64,000 nucleotides of DNA from Paraburkholderia sp. SG-MS1 (GTDB lineage: Bacteria; Pseudomonadota; Gammaproteobacteria; Burkholderiales; Burkholderiaceae). Within the stretch, counting starts at the first letter, position 1, and each line of letters opens with the position of its first letter. The stretch spans positions 62,001 to 126,000 of the forward strand of contig NZ_NPIH01000168.1 in NCBI RefSeq assembly GCF_012275575.1. Reading direction: 5' to 3'. Positions 36,542 to 45,845 of the stretch are shown here, one piece after another. The notes under the pieces are model-generated. The model was not told the origin of the DNA. It made no database searches and was given only the letters and a program-made list of their open reading frames with translations. Made by a program: the position numbers and the translations under genes.

Positions 36542-37459
36542 ATGGACCGCTGGACGCAGATCGAACTTTTTGTTTTGACGGCTGAACTCGGCAGCCTGTC
36601 GAAAGCGGCTGAACGACTCGATATGTCCAACGCGGCGGCCAGCCGCACACTGAGCGCGCTTGAGGAGCGGTTGGGTACCCGCCTCATTGAGCGCACGACC
36701 CGCAGACAATGGCTTACGGACGCGGGAGAAGCGTACCGGCGCAGTTGCGTTGCTGTCCTTTCAGAGATGGCCGAAGCCGAGGCCGCGGCCAGCGACGCGA
36801 CGTTGCGCCCGAGCGGAGTCTTGCGAGTGACAAGTTCTGTCTCATTCGCCACGCTGCACATTGCTCCATTTCTGACCGAATTCAACCGAAGATATCCGAG
36901 CATTTCCGTGCAGGTCATAGCGGCGAACCGCTACCCTGACTTCATTGAAGCTGGGATCGATATTGCGATTCGTACGCGTGAACACGAAGGCGATTCGGGA
37001 ATTACGGTCCGCAAACTGGCGGATACTTCTCGCATTCTTGCCGCGTCACCTGCCTATCTCAACGAGTACGGCAGACCCGTCAGACCTGAGGATTTGGGCG
37101 AGCATCGGATGCTGGTCTACAACCTGGCGGTCGACCCATACATTCTTCACTTCCGGCGCGGCGAGGAAACGTGCGACGTTGCGATCACCAGTGTGCTCGA
37201 TTCCAATGAAGGTCAAGTCATCGTCGCGGCAGGCCGGTCCGGCTTGGGAATAGTGATCCAGCCGCTCTATATTATTCATGAAGATATCGTCGCTGGACGC
37301 CTCGTACCCGTCCTCGAGGATTGGCAATTGCCCCGCCTTACCATCAATCTCGCCTATCAAAGTCGCCGGTATCAGCCTGCAAAGATCAGGGTTTTCACGG
37401 AATTCCTCATCGAATGGACGGAACGCCGGCAACTTGCCGCTAAATGGCGAGCTGTCTGA
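36542..37459 (+). CDS. LysR-family regulator of the hydroxyquinol operon
   Basis: A 305-residue LysR regulator. The N-terminal HTH (LGSLSKAAERLDMSNAAASR, then LSALEERLGTRLIERTTRR) is followed by the effector domain (SGVLRVTSSVSFATLHIAPF) and a C-terminal end typical of the CrgA/DhcR-like branch (PAKIRVFTEFLIEW). It is divergent from the dioxygenase operon with 114 bases between starts, the usual layout for a LysR activator and its target. The inducer is likely an aromatic pathway intermediate. Confidence 0.92.
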   Translation: MDRWTQIELFVLTAELGSLSKAAERLDMSNAAASRTLSALEERLGTRLIERTTRRQWLTDAGEAYRRSCVAVLSEMAEAEAAASDATLRPSGVLRVTSSVSFATLHIAPFLTEFNRRYPSISVQVIAANRYPDFIEAGIDIAIRTREHEGDSGITVRKLADTSRILAASPAYLNEYGRPVRPEDLGEHRMLVYNLAVDPYILHFRRGEETCDVAITSVLDSNEGQVIVAAGRSGLGIVIQPLYIIHEDIVAGRLVPVLEDWQLPRLTINLAYQSRRYQPAKIRVFTEFLIEWTERRQLAAKWRAV

Positions 37460-37797
37460 GAGTGAATGAGCGTCAATTTGCTGGGCCGGAGCCCTTTAGC
37501 CCGGCCGACTTGCGGGAAAACACGGATCGACTTTTCCCTTCAATGTAGCCTCGCAAAAGATATTTCCGCTTCGTGGAAATATGATTTCGCGGAGGCGCAT
37601 ATTTCTTTAGAGCGCGTTCGAATAGTCTACAGCCATGTCGTGAGTTGCAAAGCAGTGTTGCAGTGACGACAACGAAGCTGTGGAAGTCCACCGGTAAGCG
37701 AGCATCAAGCTGAAGATTGCGACGGCGATGCGACCGTATCCGCGCGAGACCCACGAACGCAGCGTTGCGAAAGCAAATATCAAATAGGAGATACAAA
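37460..37797. other. Promoter region of the SDR/sugar transport genes
   Basis: This 338-base gap contains a perfect palindrome at 37561-37581 and a strong ribosome site at its right end for the TTG-initiated SDR gene. No gene was seen. Confidence 0.5.
37561..37581. promoter_or_regulatory. Perfect 7-7-7 palindrome (TATTTCC-N7-GGAAATA)
   Basis: TATTTCC, seven bases, GGAAATA, about 215 bases before the SDR start. A likely operator for a local regulator; which one is unknown. Confidence 0.45.
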
Positions 37798-38514
37798 TTG
37801 GACCGACTCAGAGACAAAGTCGCTTTGATCACCGGAGCCGCACAGGGCATCGGTTTGACCGTGGCGCAGACCTTCGCACGCGAGGGCGCGACGGTTATCG
37901 CGGCTGACATCAAGGCGAGTGACTCGAAAGAGTTCGACGTTCAACAACTCGATGTTTCGTCCCCAGCGGACTGGTCGCGTGTAGTGGAATCGGTCATCGC
38001 AAAACACGGGCGCATCGATGTGCTCGTCAACAACGCGGGCATCGTCTACTGCTATGAAACTTTGGATGGCACCGACCTGGACAGCTGGCAGAAAGTGCTG
38101 TCCGTGAACCTCACGGGCAGTTTCCTCGGAATCCAGGCCGTGCTGCCGTCGATGCGGGGTATGCGCAAGGGTTCAATCATCAATTTCTCGTCGATGTGGG
38201 GCATCGTAGGCACTGCCGGCGCCGCAGCCTACGCGGCAGCAAAAGGCGGCGTGCGCAACATGACCAAAAACGCGGCCGTCACGTACGCGCCCGAGAACAT
38301 CCGGGTGAATTCGGTGCACCCGGGATTGATCAGAACGCCCCTCGTGACGAGCCAGCCCGACGACCTGAACGCAGAGATCATTGCAAAGACGCCGATGGGC
38401 CGCATGGGCACCCCCGAGGAAGTCGCGAACGTCTGCCTCTTCCTCGCCAGCGACGAATCCTCGTTTATGACAGGTGCTGAACTCGTGATCGACGGCGGGT
38501 ATCTGGCGCAGTAA
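37798..38514 (+). CDS. Short-chain dehydrogenase/reductase, TTG start
   Basis: A 238-residue NAD(P)-dependent SDR. It shows the cofactor motif TGAAQGIG, NNAG (VLVNNAGIVY), catalytic Ser and Tyr-x3-Lys in SSMWGIVGTAGAAAYAAAKGG, and the C-terminal FMTGAELVIDGGYLA. TTG at 37798 is the only sensible start: AGGAG lies seven bases upstream and the protein begins directly with the first beta-strand (DRLRDKVALITG). Upstream ATG/GTG codons in frame would add an unrelated tail. Followed by a Gfo/Idh/MocA dehydrogenase and a sugar importer, it probably oxidises a sugar-like alcohol. Confidence 0.9.
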   Translation: MDRLRDKVALITGAAQGIGLTVAQTFAREGATVIAADIKASDSKEFDVQQLDVSSPADWSRVVESVIAKHGRIDVLVNNAGIVYCYETLDGTDLDSWQKVLSVNLTGSFLGIQAVLPSMRGMRKGSIINFSSMWGIVGTAGAAAYAAAKGGVRNMTKNAAVTYAPENIRVNSVHPGLIRTPLVTSQPDDLNAEIIAKTPMGRMGTPEEVANVCLFLASDESSFMTGAELVIDGGYLAQ

Positions 38515-38660
38515 CCGCTCGCCATGTACGCGTTGACTCGCCGCATCACAGTTTCATAAACCGAAGTGCTTTTATCGACGTCGACCGATGCTTCTTTGCA
38601 CGATTGGCGAAACTCCATACAGCCTCAGCTCGTTCTGCAGGCATAAAGCAGGTGAAACGC

Positions 38661-39824
38661 ATGTCTACTGACCTTCTCTCTCAATTCGGCCGACGCGTGC
38701 GAGTAGGCCTTGTCGGCGGCGGAAAAGATTCCGTCATCGGTCGCACACATCTGATCGCCATGCGAACCGACGGGTTTTACGACGTTGTTGCTGGCGCGAT
38801 GTCGATTGACCCTGAGGTCGCGAAAGCATCGGCGCGGGCTGAGTTGATCGACGAAGACCGTGCCTACACCGATTTTCGCGTGATGGCAGAACGCGAAGCG
38901 GCGCGCGAAGACCGTATCGACGCAGTCGTGATTGCCACGCCCCCGCAGTTGCACTACGAGGTAGCACGCGTGTTCATGGAAAAAGGAATCGACGTCATCT
39001 GCGAAAAGCCGCTGACCCGTGACCTGGCCGAAGCACAACGCCTCAATGACCTCATCAAGCAACATGACCGGCTGTTCCTTCTCACGCATTGCTACACCGG
39101 CTACCCGATGGTCCGCGAAGCGCGCGCGATGGTAGCGGCGGGCGCACTTGGCAAGATCCAGTGCATTGAAGGCGAGCTGTGCGCCGGGTTCGTGGTTGAC
39201 CCGCGGAATCCCGATCGCCATTGGCGCTTCCGCGAATCGTCGATGGGCAAGGGCGTTCTCCTCGGCGAAGTCGGCTCTCACGCCCATCACATCGTTTCGT
39301 ACGTCACAGGGCTTCGCGTCGAGGAGGTGTCCGCCGAAATGACCACGTTCGCTGAAGGGCGCGAAGTGTATGACAACGCCTATCTGACGGCGCGTTTCGA
39401 AGGCGGCGCTCGCGGCCGCCTCTGGGGCAGCTATGTTGCAACCGGTAACGATCACGGTCTGTCATTCCGCATTTTTGGCGAGAAAGGCAGCCTCACCTGG
39501 GTTCAGGAAGAACCGGAAGTTCTCTGGTTCAAACCGCCGGGTGCGCCGGCCCAACGTCTGGCTCGCGGCTACGCAACCCTGTCACCGCAAGCAGCTGCTG
39601 CTACGCGCTTCACGGCTGGACACCCCGAAGGATACGCCCTCGCTTTCGCAAATCTCTACTCTGATTTCGCAAAGGCTTTGATGGCTAAGCGTCTTGAGTT
39701 GCCGTATCAGTCATACCTCGACGCAATTCCGGGCATTGCGGACGGCGTGCACACGATGTCGTTGATCGACGCGGCTGTCCGCTCCGCCGGGCAAGACGGC
39801 GCCTGGACCACTCTCACCCGGTAA
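38661..39824 (+). CDS. Gfo/Idh/MocA-family oxidoreductase
   Basis: A 387-residue NAD(P)-dependent dehydrogenase of the glucose-fructose oxidoreductase/inositol dehydrogenase family. The Rossmann motif GLVGGGKDSVIGRTH is followed by the signature CEKPLTRDLAEAQRL (Glu-Lys-Pro) and a C-terminal sheet domain with GEVGSHAHHIVSYVTGL carrying the catalytic Asp/His-type pair. The size and GRTHLIAMRTDGFYDVVAGA resemble the longer branch acting on sugars and cyclitols. Known functions include oxidation of the 3-hydroxyl of glucosides, the first step in some glycoside-cleaving systems. It is between the SDR and the ribose-type ABC genes. Confidence 0.9.
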   Translation: MSTDLLSQFGRRVRVGLVGGGKDSVIGRTHLIAMRTDGFYDVVAGAMSIDPEVAKASARAELIDEDRAYTDFRVMAEREAAREDRIDAVVIATPPQLHYEVARVFMEKGIDVICEKPLTRDLAEAQRLNDLIKQHDRLFLLTHCYTGYPMVREARAMVAAGALGKIQCIEGELCAGFVVDPRNPDRHWRFRESSMGKGVLLGEVGSHAHHIVSYVTGLRVEEVSAEMTTFAEGREVYDNAYLTARFEGGARGRLWGSYVATGNDHGLSFRIFGEKGSLTWVQEEPEVLWFKPPGAPAQRLARGYATLSPQAAAATRFTAGHPEGYALAFANLYSDFAKALMAKRLELPYQSYLDAIPGIADGVHTMSLIDAAVRSAGQDGAWTTLTR

Positions 39825-40046
39825 TTCGATCAAGCAGGGGGCAGGTGGCGAAAAGCTGAGTTCGGATAGGACAGTCGCGATCGGGACTCAGTTTGACAAC
39901 GTTAGGTTTGCTTACCGTGTGACAAATTCCAGGAGAGGTTGACGTGCCGAGAGGCAGCTCGCTCGTGGACTTTCGATCCCCACCCGCGCCGCTCTCTTGC
40001 GACGCCCCAGTCCTAGAGTTCTTTTAAATCATAATCGGAGACAGTG

Positions 40047-40970
40047 ATGTTCAAGAAAATCGTACTCGGTCTTGCAGCTAGCGGCTTGTTGGCAAGCGCT
40101 GTGTCAGCCAAGGAAATCAATTCGGTCGGAGTTGCGATCTATTCGCTCGGTGATCCCTTCCAGAACGCAATCTCCAAAGGCGTTACGGACCGAGCGAAGC
40201 AGAATAATCCGAACGTCAAGGTCATGACCGTCGCGTCGGACTACGACCTGAACAAACAGTTTTCTCAGGTCGACAATTTCATTTCGGCCAAGACCGATCT
40301 CATCATTCTGACCGCAGATGACCCGAAAGCGATTCTTCCGGCAATCAAACGTGCCGAGGCAGCCGGCATTCCTGTCATCGCTGTGGACGTTTCGGCGGAC
40401 GGCGCAGCGGCCACCGTGCAGACCAACAACTTCAAGGCCGGCGAGATGGCATGCCAGTACCTGTCCGACAAACTGGGTGGGAAAGGCAAGGTCGTCATCC
40501 TGAACGGGCCGTCCGTTTCATCGATTCAGGACCGCGTCAAGGGCTGCCAGTCGGTTCTGAGCAAGGGCAAATTCGAGATCCTCTCTGACAACCAGAACGC
40601 AAAGGCGACGCGTGAGGGTGGTCTGACGGTTATGCAATCGCTGTTGACGCGCTTTCCGAAGGTAGACGGCGTCTTCACGGTCTGTGATCAGGAAGCCATC
40701 GGGGCGGATCTGGCGGCCAAACAGTTCAACCGAAAGGACTTCATGATCGTCAGCGTCGACGGCTCGCCCGAAGTGACCTCGCTTCTGAAATCGCCGTCGG
40801 CGATTCAAGGAACGGTTGCTCAAAGCCCGTATTCAATGGCACAGACGGCGTTCGATATCGGCAACGACATGCTGTCGAAGGGAAAGAAGCCTGCGAATGC
40901 AGTGATTCTGCTCGATCCGAAACTGGTCACGCGTGACAACGTTACCTCGTACAAGGGTTGGGGTGGTTAG
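40047..40970 (+). CDS. Sugar ABC transporter substrate-binding protein (RbsB-like)
   Basis: A 307-residue periplasmic binding protein. The signal peptide MFKKIVLGLAASGLLASAVSA is followed by the RbsB fold: GVAIYSLGDPFQNAISKGV, LIILTADDPKAILPAIKRA, GIPVIAVDVSADGAAATVQT and a hinge ending VSVDGSPEVTSLL. CGGAG is six bases before the ATG at 40047. It captures the sugar-like substrate for the importer encoded immediately downstream. Ligand identity cannot be read from sequence. Confidence 0.93.
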   Translation: MFKKIVLGLAASGLLASAVSAKEINSVGVAIYSLGDPFQNAISKGVTDRAKQNNPNVKVMTVASDYDLNKQFSQVDNFISAKTDLIILTADDPKAILPAIKRAEAAGIPVIAVDVSADGAAATVQTNNFKAGEMACQYLSDKLGGKGKVVILNGPSVSSIQDRVKGCQSVLSKGKFEILSDNQNAKATREGGLTVMQSLLTRFPKVDGVFTVCDQEAIGADLAAKQFNRKDFMIVSVDGSPEVTSLLKSPSAIQGTVAQSPYSMAQTAFDIGNDMLSKGKKPANAVILLDPKLVTRDNVTSYKGWGG

Positions 40971-41057
40971 GTTCGCCACTATCAATGCAGCGTAGACGAC
41001 GCAGCATTGTGGCGCACGCCAGCATCCGCGTGCGCGAGCAACACATATGGAGACATG

Positions 41058-42599
41058 ATGCCTACCGATAATCAGATTCCTCTGCTCGAAATGCGGAACG
41101 TCAGTAAGACATTCGTCGGCACGAAGGCACTTGATAACGTCCAACTGCGCGCGTGGGGCGGTGAAGTTCTCGCTCTTATGGGAGAGAACGGCGCAGGCAA
41201 GTCGACGCTGATGAAAATCCTATCTGGTGCCTATGAGGCCGATGCGGGTAGCGAGATCCTGATCGACGGCCAGCCGGTGACCATCGGAGATCCGTTGGAG
41301 GCGAAGAGATACGGCGTTTCGATTATCTATCAGGAACTGAGCCTCGCGCCTAATCTCACGGTCGCCGAAAACATCTATCTGGGGCGAGAGGTCTCCGCTC
41401 GCGGAATGGCTAATCGGCAGGCAATGTACGCGGGCTGCCGTGAAGTATTGGAACGCCTCGACGTTCCATTCACTGCCCGTACGATCGTCGGGACGCTTTC
41501 CATCGCAGAGCAGCAGTTGGTCGAGATCGGCCGGGCGCTGCACGCGAAATCGAGGATTCTGGTCCTTGACGAGCCGACTACCGCCTTATCGACTCGAGAA
41601 AGCGAGCGGCTGTTTGCGTTGATCCGGCAATTGCGCTCCGAAGGTATCGCCATCATTTACATCAGTCACCGGATGGAAGAGGTCTATGACCTGTCCGACC
41701 GTGTATCTGTGCTGCGGGACGGGCGGTACGTAGGAACGATTGACCGTGCCGAGCTATCGGCTCAGGCGATCGTCAAGATGATGGTTGGCCGGGACCTGTC
41801 GACCTTCTATATGAAGGAACATGATGCCGGCGGTAGCCGTGGTCCTGTCATCTTTGAAGCAAAGGACATCTCCGACGGCGACAAAATCAAGCGGTGCAGT
41901 TTCCAACTCCATCAAGGTGAGGTACTAGGAATTGCGGGACTGGTCGGATCAGGACGCACGGAGCTAGCCCGGTTGATATACGGGGCCGATGAGAAGGCGA
42001 GCGGAAAGGTCTTCATCAACGGTCAAGAAGTGAGCATTCGGCAACCGTCCGACGCCATCAAACACGGACTGGCATACCTGACGGAAGATCGCAAAGCATT
42101 GGGCCTCTTTCTCGACATGTCGTGCGCCGAAAACATTAATTTGGGCGTGATTTTTCCGGACGCACGCCCAGGCGGCTTCCTCAATCTGTCGAAAGGCAAA
42201 AAACGCGCGAACTCGGCCTTCGAGCAACTTCGTGTTCGGGCAGCAAGCCCCCTGGTCAACGTTGGAAGCCTCTCGGGCGGAAACCAGCAAAAGGTGCTGT
42301 TGTCGCGCTGGCTCCAGATCGGGCCGAAGGTGCTCATTCTCGACGAGCCCACGCGCGGCGTGGACATCGGCGCTAAATCTGAGATCTATCGGCTCATCGA
42401 CGACCTGGCGCGTCAAGGAATTGGTGTCGTCGTGATTTCGAGCGAACTGGCGGAAATCATTGGGGTCTGCGATCGCACGCTCGTGATGCGTGGAGGTCAT
42501 ATCGTTGGCGAAGTCGGCGGCCCAAACAACGACGCAATCACGCAAGAAAACATCATGGCTCTCGCGGCAGGAGCGGATGCAACCCTCGATGCCGCCTGA
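41058..42599 (+). CDS. Sugar ABC transporter ATP-binding protein (RbsA-like)
   Basis: A 513-residue double ATPase of the ribose/xylose/inositol importer class. The first domain has the Walker [10 protein letters not shown], a signature-like [15 protein letters not shown] and Walker [12 protein letters not shown]. The second has the degenerate P-loop [10 protein letters not shown], normal for RbsA proteins, the signature [15 protein letters not shown] and [14 protein letters not shown] at 41058 is preferred because GGAG is five bases upstream, against an ATG at 41055 that is too close. It energises the permease encoded next. Confidence 0.94.
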   Translation: MPTDNQIPLLEMRNVSKTFVGTKALDNVQLRAWGGEVLALMGENGAGKSTLMKILSGAYEADAGSEILIDGQPVTIGDPLEAKRYGVSIIYQELSLAPNLTVAENIYLGREVSARGMANRQAMYAGCREVLERLDVPFTARTIVGTLSIAEQQLVEIGRALHAKSRILVLDEPTTALSTRESERLFALIRQLRSEGIAIIYISHRMEEVYDLSDRVSVLRDGRYVGTIDRAELSAQAIVKMMVGRDLSTFYMKEHDAGGSRGPVIFEAKDISDGDKIKRCSFQLHQGEVLGIAGLVGSGRTELARLIYGADEKASGKVFINGQEVSIRQPSDAIKHGLAYLTEDRKALGLFLDMSCAENINLGVIFPDARPGGFLNLSKGKKRANSAFEQLRVRAASPLVNVGSLSGGNQQKVLLSRWLQIGPKVLILDEPTRGVDIGAKSEIYRLIDDLARQGIGVVVISSELAEIIGVCDRTLVMRGGHIVGEVGGPNNDAITQENIMALAAGADATLDAA

Positions 42600-42620
42600 A
42601 ACACAGATTTGGAGACAATC

Positions 42621-43643
42621 ATGAACAAGTCAACGCTTCATAGTCCTGCTGTAAAGCAAGAGCCAACCGACGCAGTCGGGATGTCGGCGCATAAAGTGCA
42701 CGTTCGTCGGCTGATCAGTGCTATCGGTATGCTGCCGGTACTAATCATTCTTTGCGTCGCTTTCAACTTCGCTACCCAAGGCACGTTCTTCACCGGCCAA
42801 AACATTTCGATCGTCGCACAGCAGGCCGCCATCAATACAGTGTTGGCTGCAGGGATGACGTTCGTCATTCTGACCGGTGGCATCGATCTTTCGGTGGGTT
42901 CGATACTGGCGACTGCGGCGATGACGTCGATGATCTGCTCCCTCGACCCCTCGTTCGGCGCGTTCGCCCTTCCGGTCGGACTGTTGACGGGTATCGTTCT
43001 TGGCTCGATCAACGGTTTCCTCATCGCGTACCTGAAGCTTCCGCCGTTTATCGTCACGCTCGGTTCTCTTACCGCGGTGCGTGGACTTGCACGCTTGATC
43101 GGCAACGACGGTACGGTGATGAACCCCAACCTCAGCTTTGCATGGATCGGGAACGCAAGCTTCCTCGGTGTTCCGGTTCTGGCGATCATCGCGCTTGCCG
43201 TTATTCTGATTTCGTGGGTCATCCTTCGCCGTACCGTGCTGGGGATCTGGATCTATGCGATGGGGGGGAATCCTGCGGCAGCGCGTCTTTCCGGCATCAA
43301 GGTCAGCCTGATTCTGATGTTCGTCTATGCCGTGTCGGGGTTGCTTTCCGGTCTCGGTGGTGTGATGTCCGCGGCCCGACTCTATGCTGCGAATGGACTT
43401 CAGATCGGCATGGGCTATGAACTCGACGCCATTGCCGCAGTCATTCTCGGCGGCACGAGCTTTGTAGGCGGTGTGGGTTCGATTTGGGGGACTTTGGTCG
43501 GCGCGTTAATTATTGCCGTACTTTCTAATGGTCTCGTCATTCTCGGCGTGTCCGACATCTGGCAGTTCATTATCAAAGGCCTCGTCATCATCGCTGCAGT
43601 GGCACTCGATCGTTTTCGTCGCAGCGGTGAGAGCCGCACCTGA
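42621..43643 (+). CDS. Sugar ABC transporter permease (RbsC-like)
   Basis: A 340-residue inner-membrane permease with about 8-10 membrane segments. Family motifs TGGIDLSVGSILATAAM, GSINGFLIAYLKLPPFIVTLGSL and the ATPase-contact loop YAMGGNPAAARLSGI are clear. TTGGAGA precedes the ATG at 42621, 21 bases after the ATPase stop. With the binding protein and ATPase it completes a ribose-type importer, so the cluster takes up a hydrophilic sugar, cyclitol or glycoside. Confidence 0.94.
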   Translation: MNKSTLHSPAVKQEPTDAVGMSAHKVHVRRLISAIGMLPVLIILCVAFNFATQGTFFTGQNISIVAQQAAINTVLAAGMTFVILTGGIDLSVGSILATAAMTSMICSLDPSFGAFALPVGLLTGIVLGSINGFLIAYLKLPPFIVTLGSLTAVRGLARLIGNDGTVMNPNLSFAWIGNASFLGVPVLAIIALAVILISWVILRRTVLGIWIYAMGGNPAAARLSGIKVSLILMFVYAVSGLLSGLGGVMSAARLYAANGLQIGMGYELDAIAAVILGGTSFVGGVGSIWGTLVGALIIAVLSNGLVILGVSDIWQFIIKGLVIIAAVALDRFRRSGESRT

Positions 43644-43660
43644 TCATCAATAACCGCAAG

Positions 43661-43694
43661 CGAAGCGCGAGGTTAGTAGATTGGTCGCGCTTCG
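43661..43694 (+). terminator. 10-bp inverted repeat after the importer operon
   Basis: CGAAGCGCGA at 43661-43670 pairs with TCGCGCTTCG at 43685-43694 (14-base loop), 18 bases after the permease stop. No T-run follows, so it may be a processing or Rho-related stem rather than a classical terminator. Confidence 0.45.
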
Positions 43695-43924
43695 ATTCGC
43701 CTTGACACACTTCGCTCGACCACGATTCGTAGCCGCAGCGAGGATAGCGTCGCTTCCTGCATGCAATGAGCCTGTTCGGGTGAGAATCCCATACGCATGC
43801 CGACACTCGGGTGCAGCGAGGCAAACGCAAATCCATCGGCATCTCTAAGAAAGCAAACTGAGACCTGGCGTTGATGCACGTAAGCGTCAATGTTCGCGCG
43901 CGCTCCAGGCACGTTGATTGGCAC
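43673..43924 (-). CDS. Possible small protein of unknown function
   Basis: An 83-residue GTG-initiated frame. It has plausible composition (VCFLRDADGFAFASLHPSVG, PEQAHCMQEATLSSLRLR), resembling small cytoplasmic proteins of Burkholderiaceae, but no ribosome site or known domain was found. It overlaps the hairpin after the importer operon. It is listed only as a possibility. Confidence 0.3.
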   Translation of the reverse strand: MPINVPGARANIDAYVHQRQVSVCFLRDADGFAFASLHPSVGMRMGFSPEQAHCMQEATLSSLRLRIVVERSVSRRIEARPIY

Positions 43925-44089
43925 GGACCGATGAGCGCATTTTCATGCAATCCCCGGCGTTGACCCGCGCCCAGATTTGAATAGAACGATCACGTAAGCA
44001 GAAAAAATCCTAAAAAGAGACGGTCGTTTAATTAGTGGTGCAAATTGATAAATAATTATTGAATCGCGAATTGGAGATAGGAGAAGAAG

Positions 44090-45274
44090 ATGAAGCGTAT
44101 TATTTTTGGATCGCTGGCGATGGGCTTTGCGGCTGTTGCCAGCGCGCAAAGCAGCGTTACGCTGTACGGCATTGTGGATAACGGCTTGCAGTTTGAGACA
44201 GGCTTGCCAAAAGGTCATCGGTGGGCGGCGGAGTCGGGCAACTGGGCTGAATCACGCTTCGGCCTGAAAGGACTAGAGGACATTGGCGGCGGCACGTTCG
44301 TGACTTTCCAACTCGAGTCTCGACTCAACACGCAGAATGGAACGTACGCGAATGGGTCGCTCTTCGCGGGTCAGGCGACGGTCGGAATGAGTAACCCGAC
44401 TTACGGGTCGTTCCGGATGGGTAACTTCGGCGCTAGCGAGCTGCTCCAGTACGCAGGTATTCTGGATCCTCAACAGACGCAAAAATACTCGTTTGGCACG
44501 CTTGTGAGAGGCCGCATGTTTCCCCAGGCAGCCAACGGATTCGAGTATCTGTCTCCGAGCTTCGGGGGATTCACAGTGCAAGGTCAGTACAATCTGACGA
44601 ATTCGACGACATGGAACGCAGGCAACCCGGGCAGCGCTCCTAGCCAACTTGGAACATCGACCGGGCTCGGCAGTTCGCAGGGCCGGGCCGACGGCATCAA
44701 ACTGGAATACAACTCACACAATCTCGATGTGCAGGCGATCTATGACGAGATTCGTGACGGGAACGGGAAGTTCAGCAACGTCTATCTTGCTTCGCGTTCC
44801 ATCTTCACGGGCGGCTCATACGTCTGGGGCCCAGTGACGGTCTATGCAGGGTATCAGCACCTGAGCGCGCCAGACGCTTCCAATGCTGGCTTCTATGGAA
44901 CGGCGAATGCGTCGGCGTTGCCCGCGGGCGCGTCGCTGCCGACGAAGGTCGATCAGGCGTGGGCCGGCGCACGTTGGGCGGTGACACCCGCGACGTTCCT
45001 GACTGGCGCGGTGTATCACGCCAATGCGAACAACGGTAACGGAAATGCCACGTTGTACACGCTTTCGGGTGCGTATCTGCTTTCGAAGCGTACCCGCGTT
45101 TATACCGAACTGGGCTACCTGCATAACAGTTCGACATCAAATCTCGGTCTCAACGGTGGCTTGTACGGAGCTAACACGAACGACGATCCGGTAAACGGCA
45201 ATCCGTCGAGCACGAATCCGAACTTTGGTCACAGCCAGTTCGGTGCTTTCGCCGGCATTGCTACGCAGTTCTGA
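44090..45274 (+). CDS. Gram-negative porin (OmpC-like), second copy
   Basis: A 394-residue outer-membrane porin with a signal peptide ending SAQ/SSVTLYGIVDNG and a C-terminal phenylalanine (FGAFAGIATQF). GGAGATAGGAGAAG precedes the ATG. It diverges substantially from the porin at 15665, with an additional loop rich in Gly/Asn/Ser near the C-terminus. It follows the ribose-type importer on the same strand and probably provides outer-membrane entry for the same substrate. Confidence 0.92.
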   Translation: MKRIIFGSLAMGFAAVASAQSSVTLYGIVDNGLQFETGLPKGHRWAAESGNWAESRFGLKGLEDIGGGTFVTFQLESRLNTQNGTYANGSLFAGQATVGMSNPTYGSFRMGNFGASELLQYAGILDPQQTQKYSFGTLVRGRMFPQAANGFEYLSPSFGGFTVQGQYNLTNSTTWNAGNPGSAPSQLGTSTGLGSSQGRADGIKLEYNSHNLDVQAIYDEIRDGNGKFSNVYLASRSIFTGGSYVWGPVTVYAGYQHLSAPDASNAGFYGTANASALPAGASLPTKVDQAWAGARWAVTPATFLTGAVYHANANNGNGNATLYTLSGAYLLSKRTRVYTELGYLHNSSTSNLGLNGGLYGANTNDDPVNGNPSSTNPNFGHSQFGAFAGIATQF

Positions 45275-45425
45275 TATCGCGGAAGAGTGGCGACGAGACC
45301 TGTAGGTCGCGCCGTCGCTTCCATGCGAGCAAGGCGAAGATATTAGTCGTGAGTTTAACGAACGCGCGTAAAGATGGAATGCGCCCGGCGGATGCCTTCT
45401 GACCATCGGTATTTTGGAGACGAGA

Positions 45426-45746
45426 ATGACTTCCAGGCAAATCAAGGCACTTGTGTTCGGCGTGACCTGTTCACTTTTCCTGCTTTCAGTTGCTCAAGCA
45501 CAACCTGCCAGCGATCAAGCTTCAACGATGGACAGTTCGAGCACTTCTACTCAGGCCCAGAAGGCAACAAAGAAGGCTGAGCGGAAAGCTCGCCGTGAAA
45601 AGAAGAATGCCGAGTTGAGCAAACTCGAGAAGAAAGGCTACAACCCCTCTGGCGACCAACTTCGATATCCGCAGAACGTTCAGAACGCGGAAAAGAAAGC
45701 GAACCCCCAAGGTACCGGAGTAGCGGTACCCGCTTCAGCACCTTGA
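45426..45746 (+). CDS. Exported DUF4148-like small protein
   Basis: A 106-residue protein with a signal peptide ending SVAQAQ and a mature part rich in Ser/Thr, then Lys/Ala/Glu. It ends with the DUF4148-type segment LSKLEKKGYNPSGDQLRYP. DUF4148 proteins are frequent, uncharacterised periplasmic proteins of Burkholderiales. GGAGA precedes the ATG at 45426. Confidence 0.75.
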   Translation: MTSRQIKALVFGVTCSLFLLSVAQAQPASDQASTMDSSSTSTQAQKATKKAERKARREKKNAELSKLEKKGYNPSGDQLRYPQNVQNAEKKANPQGTGVAVPASAP

Positions 45747-45845
45747 CGTCTACTTTCAGGATCGCTGAAAGCGACATAAGGTCTTAGTTGACGACAGCGA
45801 TCTTACGCGTGTGGGCGGCTCGGCGGCTGGGGGCGACTGGGACTT

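Larger units (their letters stand above)
43644..44089. other. Intergenic between permease and porin
   Basis: Contains a 10-bp hairpin at 43661-43694, one possible small minus-strand frame (43673-43924) and an AT-rich promoter region just before the porin. Confidence 0.5.
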
